NCBI GenBank assembly: GCA_964017045.1
Contig: OZ024806.1
Coordinates: 23,421,088-23,485,087 of the forward strand
Reading direction: 5' to 3'
DNA from: Omphiscola glabra
Taxonomy: Eukaryota; Mollusca; Gastropoda; Lymnaeidae
DNA length: 64,000 bases
Shown piece after piece: positions 46,937 to 60,228 of this stretch. Under the pieces are notes generated by a model. The model worked only from the letters and a program-made list of their open reading frames with translations, was not told the DNA's origin and did not search any database. The translations under genes were made by a program, and so were the position numbers. Each line of letters starts with the position of its first letter. Position 1 is the stretch's first letter.

Positions 46937-46953
46937 TCCCACTGCTGCCACCA
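46937..46953 (-). other. Putative primer-binding site of the gypsy element
   Basis: On the minus strand TGGTGGCAGCAGTGGGA directly abuts the proposed 5' LTR and precedes gag, the expected position. Sites beginning TGG are usual for tRNA 3' ends; the tRNA was not identified. Confidence 0.5.
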
Positions 46954-47640
46954 TGGTAGAGAACCTTGGTGGTCTCTGCTCTCTAACTACGTTATCTGCA
47001 TGATAACCTTGTTCACTCTGACTCTCATACTGCAACTATCAGGTAATAACACTTGGATGGTTATAGTCTTTGCTCCTTATTGATCTACTACTTCGCTTTG
47101 GCTTTCTCTCATCTCACACTCAACTCTGACTGTCCTCAGTTTGTCTCTCTGTTTACTGTGTCCTCATGACTGTCTTCTACTCCTATTTGTCAGAGCTCTC
47201 CCCGATTGTCTTATTTTATTTTTTAAACAATTTTAATGGGTAGTTTAATGCAATTAGCAACAAAACATTTTAACTGAGATATTCAAAATCAAGGAATGTA
47301 CATCTTCTAAACAAATGCTAATAGAGCTCAAACTAAATTGATTGTGGCCATGAAGTAATGGCAGCCTTTAGTTGTCTCTTTGGACCTATTTCATGTATGC
47401 TGGGGTCTGAATGGCCTGGCAATCCTTGCAACACTAGGGTTGTTGTGACAAACCCCTTTTGATGGGGTTACTGCTTTCATGGTCAGCAGTTGTTGTGCGA
47501 GCTTTGATCTAAACCTGAGGTTGCTCTGTTGAGCATGGATTTAGGTTTCAACTTCATTAGCAGATAAGCATTAATGATACAAATCTGAATTATATAGGTA
47601 CAAGAAGAGATACCTCCACTACTTATGGCTTGGTCTACCA
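46954..47640 (-). mobile_element. Proposed 5' LTR of the gypsy element, 687 bp
   Basis: The plus strand starts TGGTAGA (46954) and ends TCTACCA (47640), i.e. TG...CA with 7-bp inverted ends, next to the primer site. No second LTR of this sequence is visible in the window, so the boundary rests on the terminal motif only. Confidence 0.45.
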
Positions 47641-48751
47641 ACAGGGTAGTAAGACAAGTGCCGTTCTCCTAGGTCAACCCTAAATATGTATGAGTTATAT
47701 GCATTAACACTGCTTGGAATTTCGACTTGTATTATCCCATCTTTTGTTCTTCTTTGAACTGATGTCATGTCTGGGTTTGAATTGGTTGAAATCATGTTGA
47801 CCCGGCATTTATCAGTCCGCTGGCAGGCAACCAGTAAACCATTCTGTTGCCTGGTTAACTCCTCTCTTTCGTTTTATTTTCTTTAGAGGCCAGCCCTTGC
47901 GGTTCCGCCTAATTGTGTCACAGCAGTAGGTGTTACGGGACAGTAGATCTTAGGCAAGATTTGGTGAAGAGAAAAAATAGTCTAAAATATATCGTGTCCT
48001 TTATCAAGAAAGGGGTCAGTCATGGCAATGACATCCATGGCCCAATCCATTGTTGGAGCTCACCTCTCTTTTCCCGGTATACACTTTAAAGTTTAAAATA
48101 TAGCTTCGGTGCAGCACCATATTTTTAATTCCCCAGGACATTTGGCCAATTGTTGCTGGGCATACAGTTTGGTTTGTATGACAAATTCATCCAAGCATTT
48201 GTCTGTAACATAAAGTTTGAAATAATTGTTGCGGCCCTCTTTCGTACTCTGTCACACCAGGTCCACAATAAGAGCAAACCAACAGCGTCCAATGAATATC
48301 ACAATAATAATTCATTATTTGCATTAACTAATCGCAACAATGTCCATTCACAACGACATCGATCAATGGAGATAATAATAACTCTCAACCCTCTTTATAT
48401 CTCTAACTACTTTTGACTCTACTCTCGACTCTCTCAACTAATAGCTCACAACAACTCCCGATCAATTCACACACTGCCTTTTTTTCTCTGTACACACCCA
48501 CCCAGCATACACTAACGAACCAACTTCACGCTCTGACCTCATGATGAACCACTCACAAAACACTCAGGACATCATACACCTCCATCTGGTTGTTAAAAAC
48601 GGCATGGTCCATGGTGAGGGCCAATCCTAGGTTGCCTTCGATTTCCTTCAAGGTGAGCATACATGTTTTGATGAGTGGAGTCTGATAAAAAGAAAATGTT
48701 TTTTAAGGTTTTTTTAATGGGCACATGCTTTTTAAAAAAAATTATATTGGT
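47641..48751. other. No gene seen
   Basis: Moderately AT-rich with no recognised domain. The plus-strand frame 48150-48416 shows no family resemblance. Confidence 0.3.
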
Positions 48752-49442
48752 GGTTAATAGTTATAGACCAGGGGTCTCCAAGCTTTTCAGTCCGAGGGCC
48801 ACATTAACTATCACACACTAGAGGTCCAAATAAAAAGAATCAAAATTTTTAATTATTTATTTAATATTATTTTATTCAGTTATTACTTAATAACACATTG
48901 ATAGATTACACATGAAAACCTGTTTTAGTGGAAATGGTGAAATTGTTTCTTGGATGCCACAATAGCAGACGTTTCTGGCTTTAGATTTGATATCCCTAAC
49001 ATCAACAGTGACCTGAGAATATCATGAACATAACACAAATATCATAAATGACAAAGTCGCAAGTGTTGTTGCCGTCCGACTGCCAAATCAATGCATTAAA
49101 ACTTACATTTGCATTCTGGGTACCCATTTTGGCACAGTGGTGGAGCAGACTAGACTCTGTCAGTCTCACAATAATGGGGTAGATTATACTCCCCAAGAAA
49201 ATGTAGGTGTGTGCTTCTGATGGAGACCAGTCTGTAATGCTCTCTTGTAGTGGCACCAAGAATTTTCCCCTTCTGGACAAAGTCTGTGGTTGGGCTCTTT
49301 GTCTGTACTCATCAATATGAAAGAATCCACCCAACACTCCTTGTTTCATTTTAGAAACATCAGGGGCATTGTCTTTTACATTTTTCTCATAGGTGTTTAT
49401 TTTTTCAATAATTGGCTTTGTGAGTTTTCGATTCAAAGCTTG

Positions 49443-50541
49443 TGTCACGAGCTCCCTATGCTAAGTGACCCTTGGTCTATATTCTTATACAACACCTCTG
49501 ACACCACCTTGTTTTGATGTGTCCAAGGAAACACAATAACTATACAATAAACAAAGTCTTCAATTTAAAGTAAAATGACTAAAGCTAATTTATTCCTTAA
49601 ATGTGCTAAGTAGAGTAATATGCGATATACAATGAGAATAATAGCATGCACTATGAAGAAATACACTTTGAAGTAATAGGATGATTTTCATACATATATG
49701 ATTACTAAAATGACATTATAATAGTGATTCTCAATATTGAACACTCTGAATCATACAATCGAAACGCTACCATACGACGAAGTGGAGTCTTGCAAGACTG
49801 TCGCCCCCTCTACAGCGTGAATCTATCCTATGGCCTATGGTCGTGGTTGTTAGCGTCTCTCGTTGTCTCTCTGCACTGGCATCTGCGCACACACTCCGTC
49901 ACGAGTTTGTGACGATTAGTTAATGACGTTAAAAGGTGGCTATTCCTGAAATATATGAATAAGTCACCTACACCAAGTGATCAATGCTAAGCCCTATCTA
50001 ACTACTTACCGTAGACTTCCAAAATACTAAACTTCTACATAACGTAACTATCAGTCACACGAACTACCATAACGCTCCTCCATACATACACCTTACATAC
50101 ACTTACCTCTCTATGTTGATACTGTTCTATGTTGATACTGTTCTATGTTGATACTGTGGCAAGGCTGGTACTAGGTAAGTCTATGTGTCTGAGCTCTGAC
50201 GAGAGAAGTCTCATGTGTGGGCCGTAGTGCTCAGTGAAACTACCGAATTAGATGTCCTTACTTATACCCCTCGTTCCTACCCATACTTCTTTGTTGGTCC
50301 AAGAATGCTATCTCTTAACACATTCCTGACCCCTATCGTTTCCAGTCAATTAGGAATTTCCGTCCTTAACCCGAAAGTATCCATGCCCCAAAACTTGTCC
50401 CCCGACCCTGTCCGTCGTGACCCATACGTTACCCTAACATTGGAGCTCTCTCTCCTGTCCCGCCCCAGTAAGTCAACCAGTGGACACCCCCGCCCCAGTG
50501 ACCGCACCCTCACCCGCCCCAGTAACGGTCACCTTGTGACA
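49443..50541. mobile_element. Solo LTR, 1099 bp, inside Mutator copy 1
   Basis: Runs from TGTCAC to GTGACA with a perfect 5-bp duplication GCTTG (49438-49442, 50542-50546). Copy 2 of the Mutator has the uninterrupted site (AAAGCTTGTTTG near 60906), which fixes the boundaries. Inside, TCTATGTTGATACTG is tandemly repeated three times (50112-50158). The plus-strand frame 50215-50637 is not a gene. Confidence 0.88.
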
Positions 50542-51342
50542 GCTTGTTTGTTTGATTTTTTAAAATTTTCCAAAGCATTAAACATTCTCTTTGCGATATG
50601 TTTAATACAGTCCTCTTTTGTTACTTCAATATCGTAACATTTCTGCACTTCGTTGAATGCTTTTGCATCCTTGTCACACGCCATTGTGCCATAAATTAAA
50701 TTTCTCTTCTCAACTGATCTTGAAAAGAACATCCTGGCTGCCACAGTCTCCATTGCATTAGACGAGCCGTCTTCATTCTTCTGACATTTATGTTTTGTGT
50801 TTCCATCCAGGCTAGAAATTCAAGTGAACCTGGCTTTGGCCCAACTGCACACATTTTACAATAATTGCTAATCACCTGCGTGTCTAAAACTATGCCACTG
50901 TCCACGTCGATCGCAACACCAATGCTGTTGTGAGATGAATGGCCTCGCTTTTGCCAAGTGACATCATGGGACACAGTGATGATAACCTTTTTTGCTTTTG
51001 GCTTTGTCTGGTTGAGGGTCTGCAGCTTTAGCTCTTTCACTAACAACACGAACAGTGTGGCACATTGTTTTATATGCTGCTTCTTTTGCTGTTGTGCTGA
51101 CAGTTTTTGACAACCTATAATAGGTTTTATGGTGCATCTGTGATTTTATATTCATGACTGAAAACATAGAATGCAACTTGGTGTAGCCAATACCATTGTC
51201 GTTGCAACCTATAATTGTTCGGTAGTTAATGTCGAACTGCTTATTGACTTGTAAAGATGTCAAATCTGACCACTCTGACATGCAATCTGGACAGTACGTT
51301 TTTAAATGGGCAGCCAGACTATTTGTTTTTGTGTAAAAAGCT

Positions 51343-51507
51343 GTAGACTGTTGCCTCTACAATTTGCACATCCCACCGCTGATTTGAGAGACTGGCCGTA
51401 GACTGTTGCCTCTACAATTTGCACATCCCACCGCTGATATGAGAGACTGGCCATAGACTGTTGCCTCTACAATTTGCACATCCCACAGCTGATATGAGAG
51501 ACTGGGG
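51343..51507. repeat. 55-bp triplication in Mutator copy 1
   Basis: TAGACTGTTGCCTCTACAAT...GAGAGACTGGCC units start at 51343, 51398 and 51453. Copy 2 has a single unit. As 55 is not a multiple of three, the expansion destroys the frame. Confidence 0.9.
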
Positions 51508-51526
51508 GAAGCTTTGATGTACAATT

Positions 51527-52350
51527 TCACCTTCCCCCTTAATCTCCCACTTAACTTCTAAAGCTTTGAGCTCCTTCTTGGCCTGGGTAGCCATGCTGTC
51601 CATTGGGTGTAAGTGGCATTTCAGCTGCACTAGCTATTTACTTTATTTGTCTTCCAGTTGCTGAGACACACACTTATTCACCCGGGCTTGATCGCTTAGC
51701 CTGCCCAGGAGAGAGAGATTAAAAGTATACAGCACCATTTGCTGTTTATGGAAGCTAGAGTACACAGAGGCAACATCCTGAAGAGCATTCATAACATGCC
51801 CCAGGTCATCCTCTGTCTTACCACCTGCTATTCATGCTGTTGCAGTGTCAGGTTCTGCACATCTGCTAAAATATTGCAAGCGTTAATGTGCTGTCGGTCA
51901 AGTGGTATAGAGTTTCAGGATAATGTCAAATTATTGTCATTAAACAATACTTCACCGACTTGAAGGTCAGAGAGGATTCCCAGCTCATATGTCATGGTTG
52001 CTGCTATGGATGCACATGGGATGTCTGACAAGATCTGTCCAGCCAGCTCTCGGACAATGAAGTCAATTACTGTTCCAGCTTTTCAACAGGCACATCCTGG
52101 TTTAACATGCAATGATAGATAAATTTCCTCATGGGAGGTATCATATGTATATTGTTGCCTACAAACTATACCTTGAGTTCTTGGTGACTTAGCTGATGTG
52201 GTAATTATGACTTTACCCTTCTTAGATGCCTCCATCAGTTCATACATCTTCAAGAGTGCCTCTCTCCTTTTCTCTGTCGTAGCCTTCTGGTAGCTTTTAG
52301 TTGAAACATCTCCTGCTGTAGTTATGACCTTCTTCTTCAGCATGCTGTTC
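51527..52350 (-). pseudogene. Unassigned transposase-like family, copy 3
   Basis: From 52343 down: N-terminal coil, then T-Y-E-L-G-I-L-S-D-L-Q-V-G-E-V-L-F, T-L-S-stop-N-S-I-P-L-D-R-Q-H-I-N (the Trp is a stop and the Asp an Asn). In another frame come D-L-G-H-V-M-N-A-L-Q-D-V and L-S-D-Q-A-R-V-N-K-C-V, then Q-L-K-C-H-L-H-P-M-D-S-M-A-T. The order equals copies 1 and 2. Truncated by Mutator copy 1 at 51526. Confidence 0.6.
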
Positions 52351-52681
52351 CTTCAGCTCAGTACACTTTTCCATCTTGGTTGTTGATGCTCCCAACTGTC
52401 GTTCCAAGTGTAGTACCTTGGTCTTCTGTGCTGTCTTCTCTCTTAAGTGGCTCGGCTCTTACTGTCTTTCTATTAATGGTCTTAATGTCCTCCTAAGGCT
52501 GACACTTAGTAACAAAGCTTTTCCTAATTAAGTTGCTCTGGTGCAACTTCTTTCATGGTAGTAAAGCCTCTAACTGCTGCTGAACTACCTGTAGAATAAT
52601 TTCATTTTGTATTTCATTATTTACGAAGTTGCCCTACATCTAAACTTGTTAACAACTATATTTTACTAAATATTTTACATA
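52351..52681. other. No gene seen
   Basis: Spacer between copy 3 of the unassigned family and the pogo element. It may hold more of that family's N-terminus, but the frames are broken. Confidence 0.3.
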
Positions 52682-54340
52682 CCGTATTTATCGGCGTATA
52701 ACACGCACCGGCATATAACACGCACCTCATTTTAAAAAGGAAATTTTAGTAAAAAAACTTAAATTTCAAATAAATAACTTTAAAGCAAAATAAGGGTAGC
52801 TCAGAACTTTTTAAAATTAATATTATTAACACTTATACGGTAAATAACGTAAAATGACAGTAAAAGCAACTGTTTGAACAAAGAAACTTGGATCTCATAT
52901 GTTTTTACAAAAGTTTACTCAGAAATCGCTGCTATCTGGGAAACCAAGAAACTCTTCATCTTCACTGCTATCTTCAATATCTTCGAACTGAACACTGCTG
53001 CTTTCACTGCTGCTGTCTTCATAAATCAGCTCGTCTTCTTCACCATCCAAAGAATTGCTTATGCCACATTTCTTAAAAGATTTGATGATAATATCTTCCT
53101 TAACTGCGTCCCACGAAGTCTTTATCCACTGACACACTTTTGAAATGCCAGGTCTTTTCATTCTCCCAGAACTTGTACTTTCATGTTGGCTTTCATCACA
53201 CATGTATTTATTCCATTCTTCATGCATGAAGGCTTTGAAGGGCTTATTAATGGAAATATCCAATGGCTGCAATTGTGATGTAAGTCCTCCTGGAATGACT
53301 GCTACTTCTGTTTTGCACATTTGAAATTCTTTCTTTGTTGGTTCTGTAAGATGAGATCTGAATGAGTCCAGTACTAACAAAGATGGCTTCTTTAACAATG
53401 CACCTGGGCGCTTCTCCCACACATTTCTAATCCAAAGCTTCATGCCTTCTTCATCCATCCAACCTTTGGGATGAACATGCACCTGTATGCCACTTGGAAT
53501 CTTCTCCTTAGGAAAAGTTTTCCTAATAAAAATGACCAATGGTGGTAGCTTGTTTCCGTCTGCAGTGACCGCAAGGACCACAGTATAACGGTTTTTTTCA
53601 TGCCCTGAAGTTTTAATTGTTACTGTCTTGGCACCTTTTGCTTCAACAGTTTTATTTGAAGGAACATCAAAAGTGAGTGGTACTTCGTCCATGTTGCCGA
53701 TTTGACCAATTTCAAAATTCTGTCTCTTCCTTTGTTTGATAATAAATTTATGAAAATTTATTATCTTCTCTTCATAATCTTCTGGCATACGCTGGGCAAT
53801 CCTGGTTCTTGTTCGCATCCGAAGCTCATGCCTCTACATAAATCTTTGGCACCATGATGCTGTCCCTTTGAAATCTTGTATTTGCAACTCTTTGCTGATT
53901 TTCACTGCTTGAATGATGATAATTTTTGTTGATAATGCAATGCCCGCTTTTCTATGATTAAGAACAAATTCCTTCACCCTTTCTTCTAATGTTGGCCATT
54001 TAGCAATACCGCTGCGAAAATTGCATTTTGTTTTTGATAATGTCTTGAGTTTTTTCTTCCATTTTTCGCCACTCTCATATTGTGCATTCTGTTGGTGGCT
54101 CTCCAAAATGCCTTGTTGCAGCCCTATTTCCATGTTGCTTGGCATATTCCACAACCTTTAACTTGAAAGCAGCTGTATATGCTGCACGCTTTTGCTTTGA
54201 TTCCATTAGGGATAGGGATACCGTAGTACAAAAATATGATGAGATGTATCATTAACATTATATCGGCGTATAACACGCACACATCATTTGCACCCTATTT
54301 TCAGGAAGAAAAAGTGCGTGTTATACGCCGATAAATACGG
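52682..54340 (-). mobile_element. pogo/Tigger transposon, 1659 bp, complete ends
   Basis: The ends are perfect inverted repeats of ~27 bp (CCGTATTTATCGGCGTATAA-CACGCAC) with TA on both outer sides (52680-52681, 54341-54342), as expected for a Tc1/mariner-class TA duplication. GGCGTATAACACGCAC is repeated internally near each end. Encodes the transposase at 52919-54208. Confidence 0.95.
52919..54208 (-). pseudogene. pogo/Tigger (DDE_1) transposase, two lesions
   Basis: Starts M-E-S-K-Q-K-R-A-A-Y-T at 54208 with the CENP-B-type helix-turn-helix (F-K-L-K-V-V-E-Y-A-K-Q-H-G-N-R-A-A). A frameshift near 54130 leads into W-P-T-L-E-E-R-V-K-E-F-V (second HTH). A TAG follows R-F-M (about 53834). The catalytic core (53818-52919) is open and shows all three acidic sites: N-M-D-E-V-P, L-V-L-D-S-F-R-S-H and L-Q-P-L-D. 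It ends in a Glu/Asp/Ser-rich tail. Only these two lesions are seen, so it is a young relic. Confidence 0.92.
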
Positions 54341-54342
54341 TA

Positions 54343-54926
54343 ATTTTTTTTTACTGCTATTTTCAAAATTTGGGGATATACATTTTGGGAAATGGGACTT
54401 CATTGCACGCACGGCACATGTAACATTGACTCTAGCTAGATACAAGGATCATCCGCACATGCCGGGTGTTAGATTTTATTAATTTCCTAAAACTCTCAAA
54501 AATTTAGAATATAGTCTCAGAAATGATTTACAATTCAGATTCCAGTGAAAACTGCCTAAACTTATTAATAGTATGCTATCCCTGCCCCATTCACATTATA
54601 CTTTTTACAAAATATTCTGGACATAGCCAAAAGGGATAAAAAAATCTGTAAGTTTTTGTTTCAGATTATTCCAAAACTCAATGTAAGTTTGATACTATTA
54701 TGAAATATTCCTTTGGGTGTGACCATACAACAAAATCTGCATAAACTAAACACAGAAATCCTACTTGCTTTTGAACTTGAAAATAATAGCTATGCGTTGT
54801 TTTTAATTTAATTGAACCATCTCTATTCCTTGTTAAACAGAAAGCATTTTTCTGAGTGGCTAACAAATGTCATAATGCTCAGGCCTAACATCTTTTAAAT
54901 TAAAGGGACACGTAATTTCAATAATG
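54343..54926. other. No gene seen
   Basis: AT-rich spacer between the pogo element and the YqaJ relic. No recognised features. Confidence 0.3.
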
Positions 54927-56200
54927 CTAAATTTGGCAGTTGGATCGGATGCAACCTGAATATTTAGATAGATAAAGATCTGGATTTGCAGCTAGTTCAG
55001 GGGATTTTTGGTTGCTCCATAAACCTGTTTTGATTGCTTTATATCCTGGAGATGTAGCTTGCTTTAAAGTTTCAAAGTCAATACCTGCTTTGTCTTCATG
55101 TTCTTTTCCATAGCTTATAGATGCTGTGTGAATTTCAGTAAAATGCCACAATTTAAACTTAAACATAAATTCGTGAAGGCGCATAAGCTTTGCTTCTGAT
55201 GCTGTTATTCGAACTCGTCGCACTTTAAACCATTCACTGGTACCCTGAGTTTGAGTTAATTGTGTAGGAAATCTGTCACTGTTTTTGTCACATTTAACTG
55301 TCGAGTACAAAGAATCTAATAACTCCCAACGCAGCTGAGATAGAATCTCAAATCTCATTTCTGTCATCTCTCACTTCATAATCATTATATTTATATTTAC
55401 ATAATGTGGTGAACATGCGATTTGAAATATTGTTGGTGCCAAATGCAGAAACAAGTTTGTTTGTCTCAGCATTGACACTGTAATTTGCTTCAAAAATTTG
55501 TGTGTGTGTTTTCTTCATTTGTCAACCCTTGTTCCACAAGCGTGGTAAGGATGTATCACTTGTAGGTCCATAACTTTCTTCATTTGTCGCCCCTTGTTCC
55601 ACAAGCATGGTAACGATGTAACACTTGTAGGTCCATAACCAAACTTCTCAATCTAGTCTAACAAGGCTAGAAGAGTTCCAGCAATGTGGCTGCACCAACC
55701 CATGCGTGATGCAACACATTCGCAGCTGATGTCTATAATAAACCCTGTAATGGTAGATAGTGTCACAGTAACATTGTAAAATTGTGACACCTGAAAGGAA
55801 GCCATCACGCGAGCTTTAAAAAAGTAATAATCTTTAGCGCTATGGTCTTGTATATCTTGAACATGTCCACTGGTAAATTAAAGAATTCCACTATCAAGTG
55901 GCTTGGATGTTTGAAGATCATTATCATTAACGTTACTCACACTTACACCAATGGAATCATCATTTACAAAAGATATGGATTCGTGGAAATAATGATGTAA
56001 ATGTCCTTCATTAAAAATCGAGGTACTGGTATCTAAGATGATGAAAATGATTTCCAGCCATTTATTGGCAAGATAGGAGTATTTGTGGAACTGCCTGAGG
56101 TGTTGGCTTGTAGTTGTTCTTTTGGCCTTTTTTCAAACCATTTCCCATTGTTGACATTAACATCAATGTCCCTACTTCTTCCTGTAGTAATGGCATCTTC
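54927..56200 (-). pseudogene. SWIM/YqaJ-like exonuclease protein relic
   Basis: On the minus strand a SWIM-like motif near 55740-55670 reads C-E-C-V-A-S-R-M-G-W-C-S-H-I-A-G-T-L. Further on (55367-54927) come T-S-E-W-F-K-V-R-R-V-R-I-T-A-S-E-A (the R-x-R-I-T-A-S motif opening YqaJ-type recombinase/exonuclease domains), Y-G-K-E-H-E-D-K-A and P-E-L-A-A-N-P-D-L-Y. The catalytic E-x-K strand is lost. A 65-bp tandem duplication (55511-55575, 55576-55640) lies between the domains. SWIM plus YqaJ proteins are multicopy and uncharacterised in many invertebrates (family knowledge). Confidence 0.7.
55511..55640. repeat. 65-bp tandem duplication
   Basis: TTCTTCATTTGTC-(AA/GC)-CCCTTGTTCC...GGTCCATAAC occurs twice with five or so differences. 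Inside the SWIM/YqaJ relic. Confidence 0.9.
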
Positions 56201-56429
56201 AATTCTGAAACAAAATAAAAATAAAATATTTAAAATTAAAGACCTCTGACTCTACCTACTCTAATCACACTCATATTCATTTTTAATGGTAAACATATTA
56301 TAAACTAACACTACTAGTGTCACTATCTAAGTCTAAAATACTAATACTATCTAATCAGAGAGTAAAAACTCTCATTCCAGTTGTCCCTATAGTTAATGAC
56401 ATCAGGATAAAGTGAATTTCACTGATGGC

Positions 56430-57060
56430 CTAGTTTTTATAGGGGATTTTTTTTTAACATGGGTGTAAAAAATTCTATGTAGTCAAAATACAGGTCTTGG
56501 GTGGCATTGATGACATGATAGGGCAATGGTTTTGTCCTGGCCTCTGCAAGTGCTTGCCTCCAGTCATCTGGTAACTCTACATCACGCTTGCAAGTCATTG
56601 CAAGTAATCAGTGCCATCTCCCGATCACACTCCATAAATGAATGTCCCTGAATCGGAAAAGCCATCTTAACGGAATGCAACCTTTGCATATTACGCACAA
56701 GATAGTGTATGAATCTTAACATGGTGTAGTTTTTATTTTGTCCCCTACAACCATCACAGAAGAAATGGACATCTCTGACTGCATTCGAGAGGTTCTGATT
56801 AAAAAAATTATTCAGTGCAGAGCAAACATCATTAGCTCCTATTTTAGCTATGGTCTCATCATATGTTAAGAGATAGACTTCATCAGGGGAGGGTACATAT
56901 ATATATATTAAAGGTGTACATACTCAACTGGCATCTGTAATACACATCATTTGTTGATTTATTTGGTATCTGCAAATTAACAAAATCAAAAGCTAGCGCT
57001 TCAAACTTTGTTAGCCCTGGCTTGAAGTTTTGCTGCTGTTTTTCTTGAATAGAATAAGCT
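56430..57060 (-). pseudogene. DUF7869-like TE protein relic
   Basis: The minus strand reads F-E-A-L-A-F-D-F-V-N (about 56990), then V-R-D-V-H-F-F-C-D-G-C-R-G-Q-N-K-N-Y, L-R-F-I-H-Y-L-V-R-N, F-P-I-Q-G-H-S-F-M-E-C-D and, after a shift, L-P-D-D-W-R-Q-A-L-A-E-A-R-T-K-P. 'C-D-x-C-x-G-Q-N-K-N' is the hallmark of a multicopy arthropod/mollusc family often labelled DUF7869 (name from memory), probably an RNase H-like fold. A 10-bp duplication (TTGCAATGAC/TTGCAAGCG) causes the frameshift. Confidence 0.65.
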
Positions 57061-57879
57061 GGCCTTTTCTTTTGCCTAGAGTTTGTTCTTCAATGAGCTC
57101 TCTTTTCTTTTCTTCAAGCACTGGCAATTATTCAGAGTTTATGCGCAAGTTTGAAAATGAATTCATCACACATAAAGCATGTATTTTTTCTTGGATACCC
57201 AAAGCCAATGTTGAAGTCATTGATGAAGACAGATCTGTAAAACTCATAACTGACGTGAAATTTAAAAGAAAAAACAAAAATTTAAATGAATGAAATAACC
57301 ATGAACCCAAGTCAGTAACAAAATGAGGATCATTAAAAATCTAAGTTTTTAGACTATAATGGGCTTAAAACATTCACTCTAATTAAGTTCAAAATAAGAA
57401 GAGGAATTGTTTATTTTGCTGTAATTAATACCGTACTTTCACAGTTTGACAACTTTACACTGATATAAATTTTGAAAGGGTTTTACTGTAAATTTGTACC
57501 CAAAAAAAATCCAGTTTTATGGAAGGTTTTGTTGGTCGGATTAAAGGATTAAATGTATGAGCAGGCAGCATGTAGCCCTCTGGTTGCACACCCCTTGTAC
57601 TATTACAAGAATTTGCACACACCTCAGAGGTCTTAACACCCTTAAGGGGAGGCTTACAATTTTTGTTTGACTTCAAGTTGTAATTTATTTTACTGTGTCT
57701 TTTAGAAATGTAATAATTGGGTAGATAATACTTACTCATAAACTTAATTTCTGCCTAATTGTAAGGATTAAAATACTATAACGATGTGCCTATTGCTTGT
57801 CCTTAAAATAAATTGAACTAAATAATGCATTTAAATAGTGTGTTTAATACAAGACAGAATGATACCTCATTCTGCAGCT
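57061..57879. other. No gene confirmed
   Basis: AT-rich. The minus frame 57739-57455 is unrecognised. It may belong to the neighbouring relics. Confidence 0.3.
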
Positions 57880-58479
57880 AAGTCAGTCCGTGAGTGCTGC
57901 TTAGGGTTAAATAAACATTTTATTTCTACAATGATAGACTCATCTGGGTGATACAATAATCCATCAGCAGTACAAGCAATAAACGGTTGCAGTAGAATTA
58001 CAAGGTCAGTGTTTCTAAATACAGATCGAGAAAATTTTTAAAATGTAACATATTTTTAACTATGGGCTCTAAATTCTTGTCAAATCAAGTTGTGAGAAAT
58101 ATCACCAGACAAACTTCTAATAATCTTTTGACCTATACCATCAGGATGTTGTGAGTTTAATATAGCATGGATATTACTTGCTGTAATCCTTTTTTTTTTC
58201 TCTCATCGTTCCAAATTCGACACTTTTGTTGACTTGTTTTTTTCTTCTAAAAAGAATAAATTCTGCTACTTCTAGGTCTCCTTGAAGAAACTGATGGTAG
58301 ACTAAAATGTCTTCGGGATTTTTATATTCATCAGCCTATTTCCCGTATCCTGCTGGCACAAATGCTGGAAAAGGAAATGTTTTCAATACTTATTCCACCA
58401 CAGCTCTTGATTGGAAATAGAAATAACACTAAATATTGGTGTTGTTTGAGGCAGACAAGCTAAAGAGGTGTAGTTTACA

Positions 58480-58480
<1 letters not shown>
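57880..58480 (-). pseudogene. Second YqaJ-like exonuclease relic
   Basis: The minus strand includes P-E-D-I-L-V-Y-H-Q-F-L-Q-G-D-L (about 58310), R-E-K-K-R-I-T-A-S-N-I-H-A-I-L and, further on (about 58020-57900), I-A-C-T-A-D-G-L-L-Y-H then I-I-V-E-I-K-C-L-F. These are the R-I-T-A-S, D-G and E-x-K motifs of a YqaJ-type nuclease, so the active-site residues survive although frames between are broken. It abuts the truncated 3' side of the piggyBac element. Confidence 0.6.

Positions 58481-60228
<1,748 letters not shown>

Larger units (their letters stand above)
48752..51526 (-). mobile_element. Mutator-like element, copy 1 (5'-truncated, interrupted)
   Basis: The left end TTAATAGTTATAGACCAGGGGTCTCC-type is shared with copy 2 (60229). 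The minus-strand transposase pieces are C-P-D-C-M-S-E-W-S-D-L (51290s); T-V-S-H-D-V-T-W-Q-K-R-G-H-S-S (first Asp region) and S-N-Y-C-K-M-C (51049-50696); M-E-T-V-A-A-R-M-F-F-S-R (50753-50529); and K-Q-G-V-L-G-G-F-F-H-I-D-E (49448-49002). This matches the Mutator-like transposase family annotated in many invertebrates. A solo LTR (49443-50541) splits it. A 55-bp triplication (51343-51507) breaks the N-terminal zinc ribbon. At 51526 it is fused to copy 3 of the unassigned family, losing the true N-terminus. Confidence 0.8.

Noticed and set aside
50215..50637. 140-residue plus-strand open frame
   Set aside because: It lies inside the solo LTR and crosses its boundary; the composition is LTR-like and no family is seen.
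56370..56395. Left end of the piggyBac element (CCAGTTGTCCC-TATAG)
   Set aside because: Matches part of the right terminus but lacks TTAA and the CCCC start; it may be chance.
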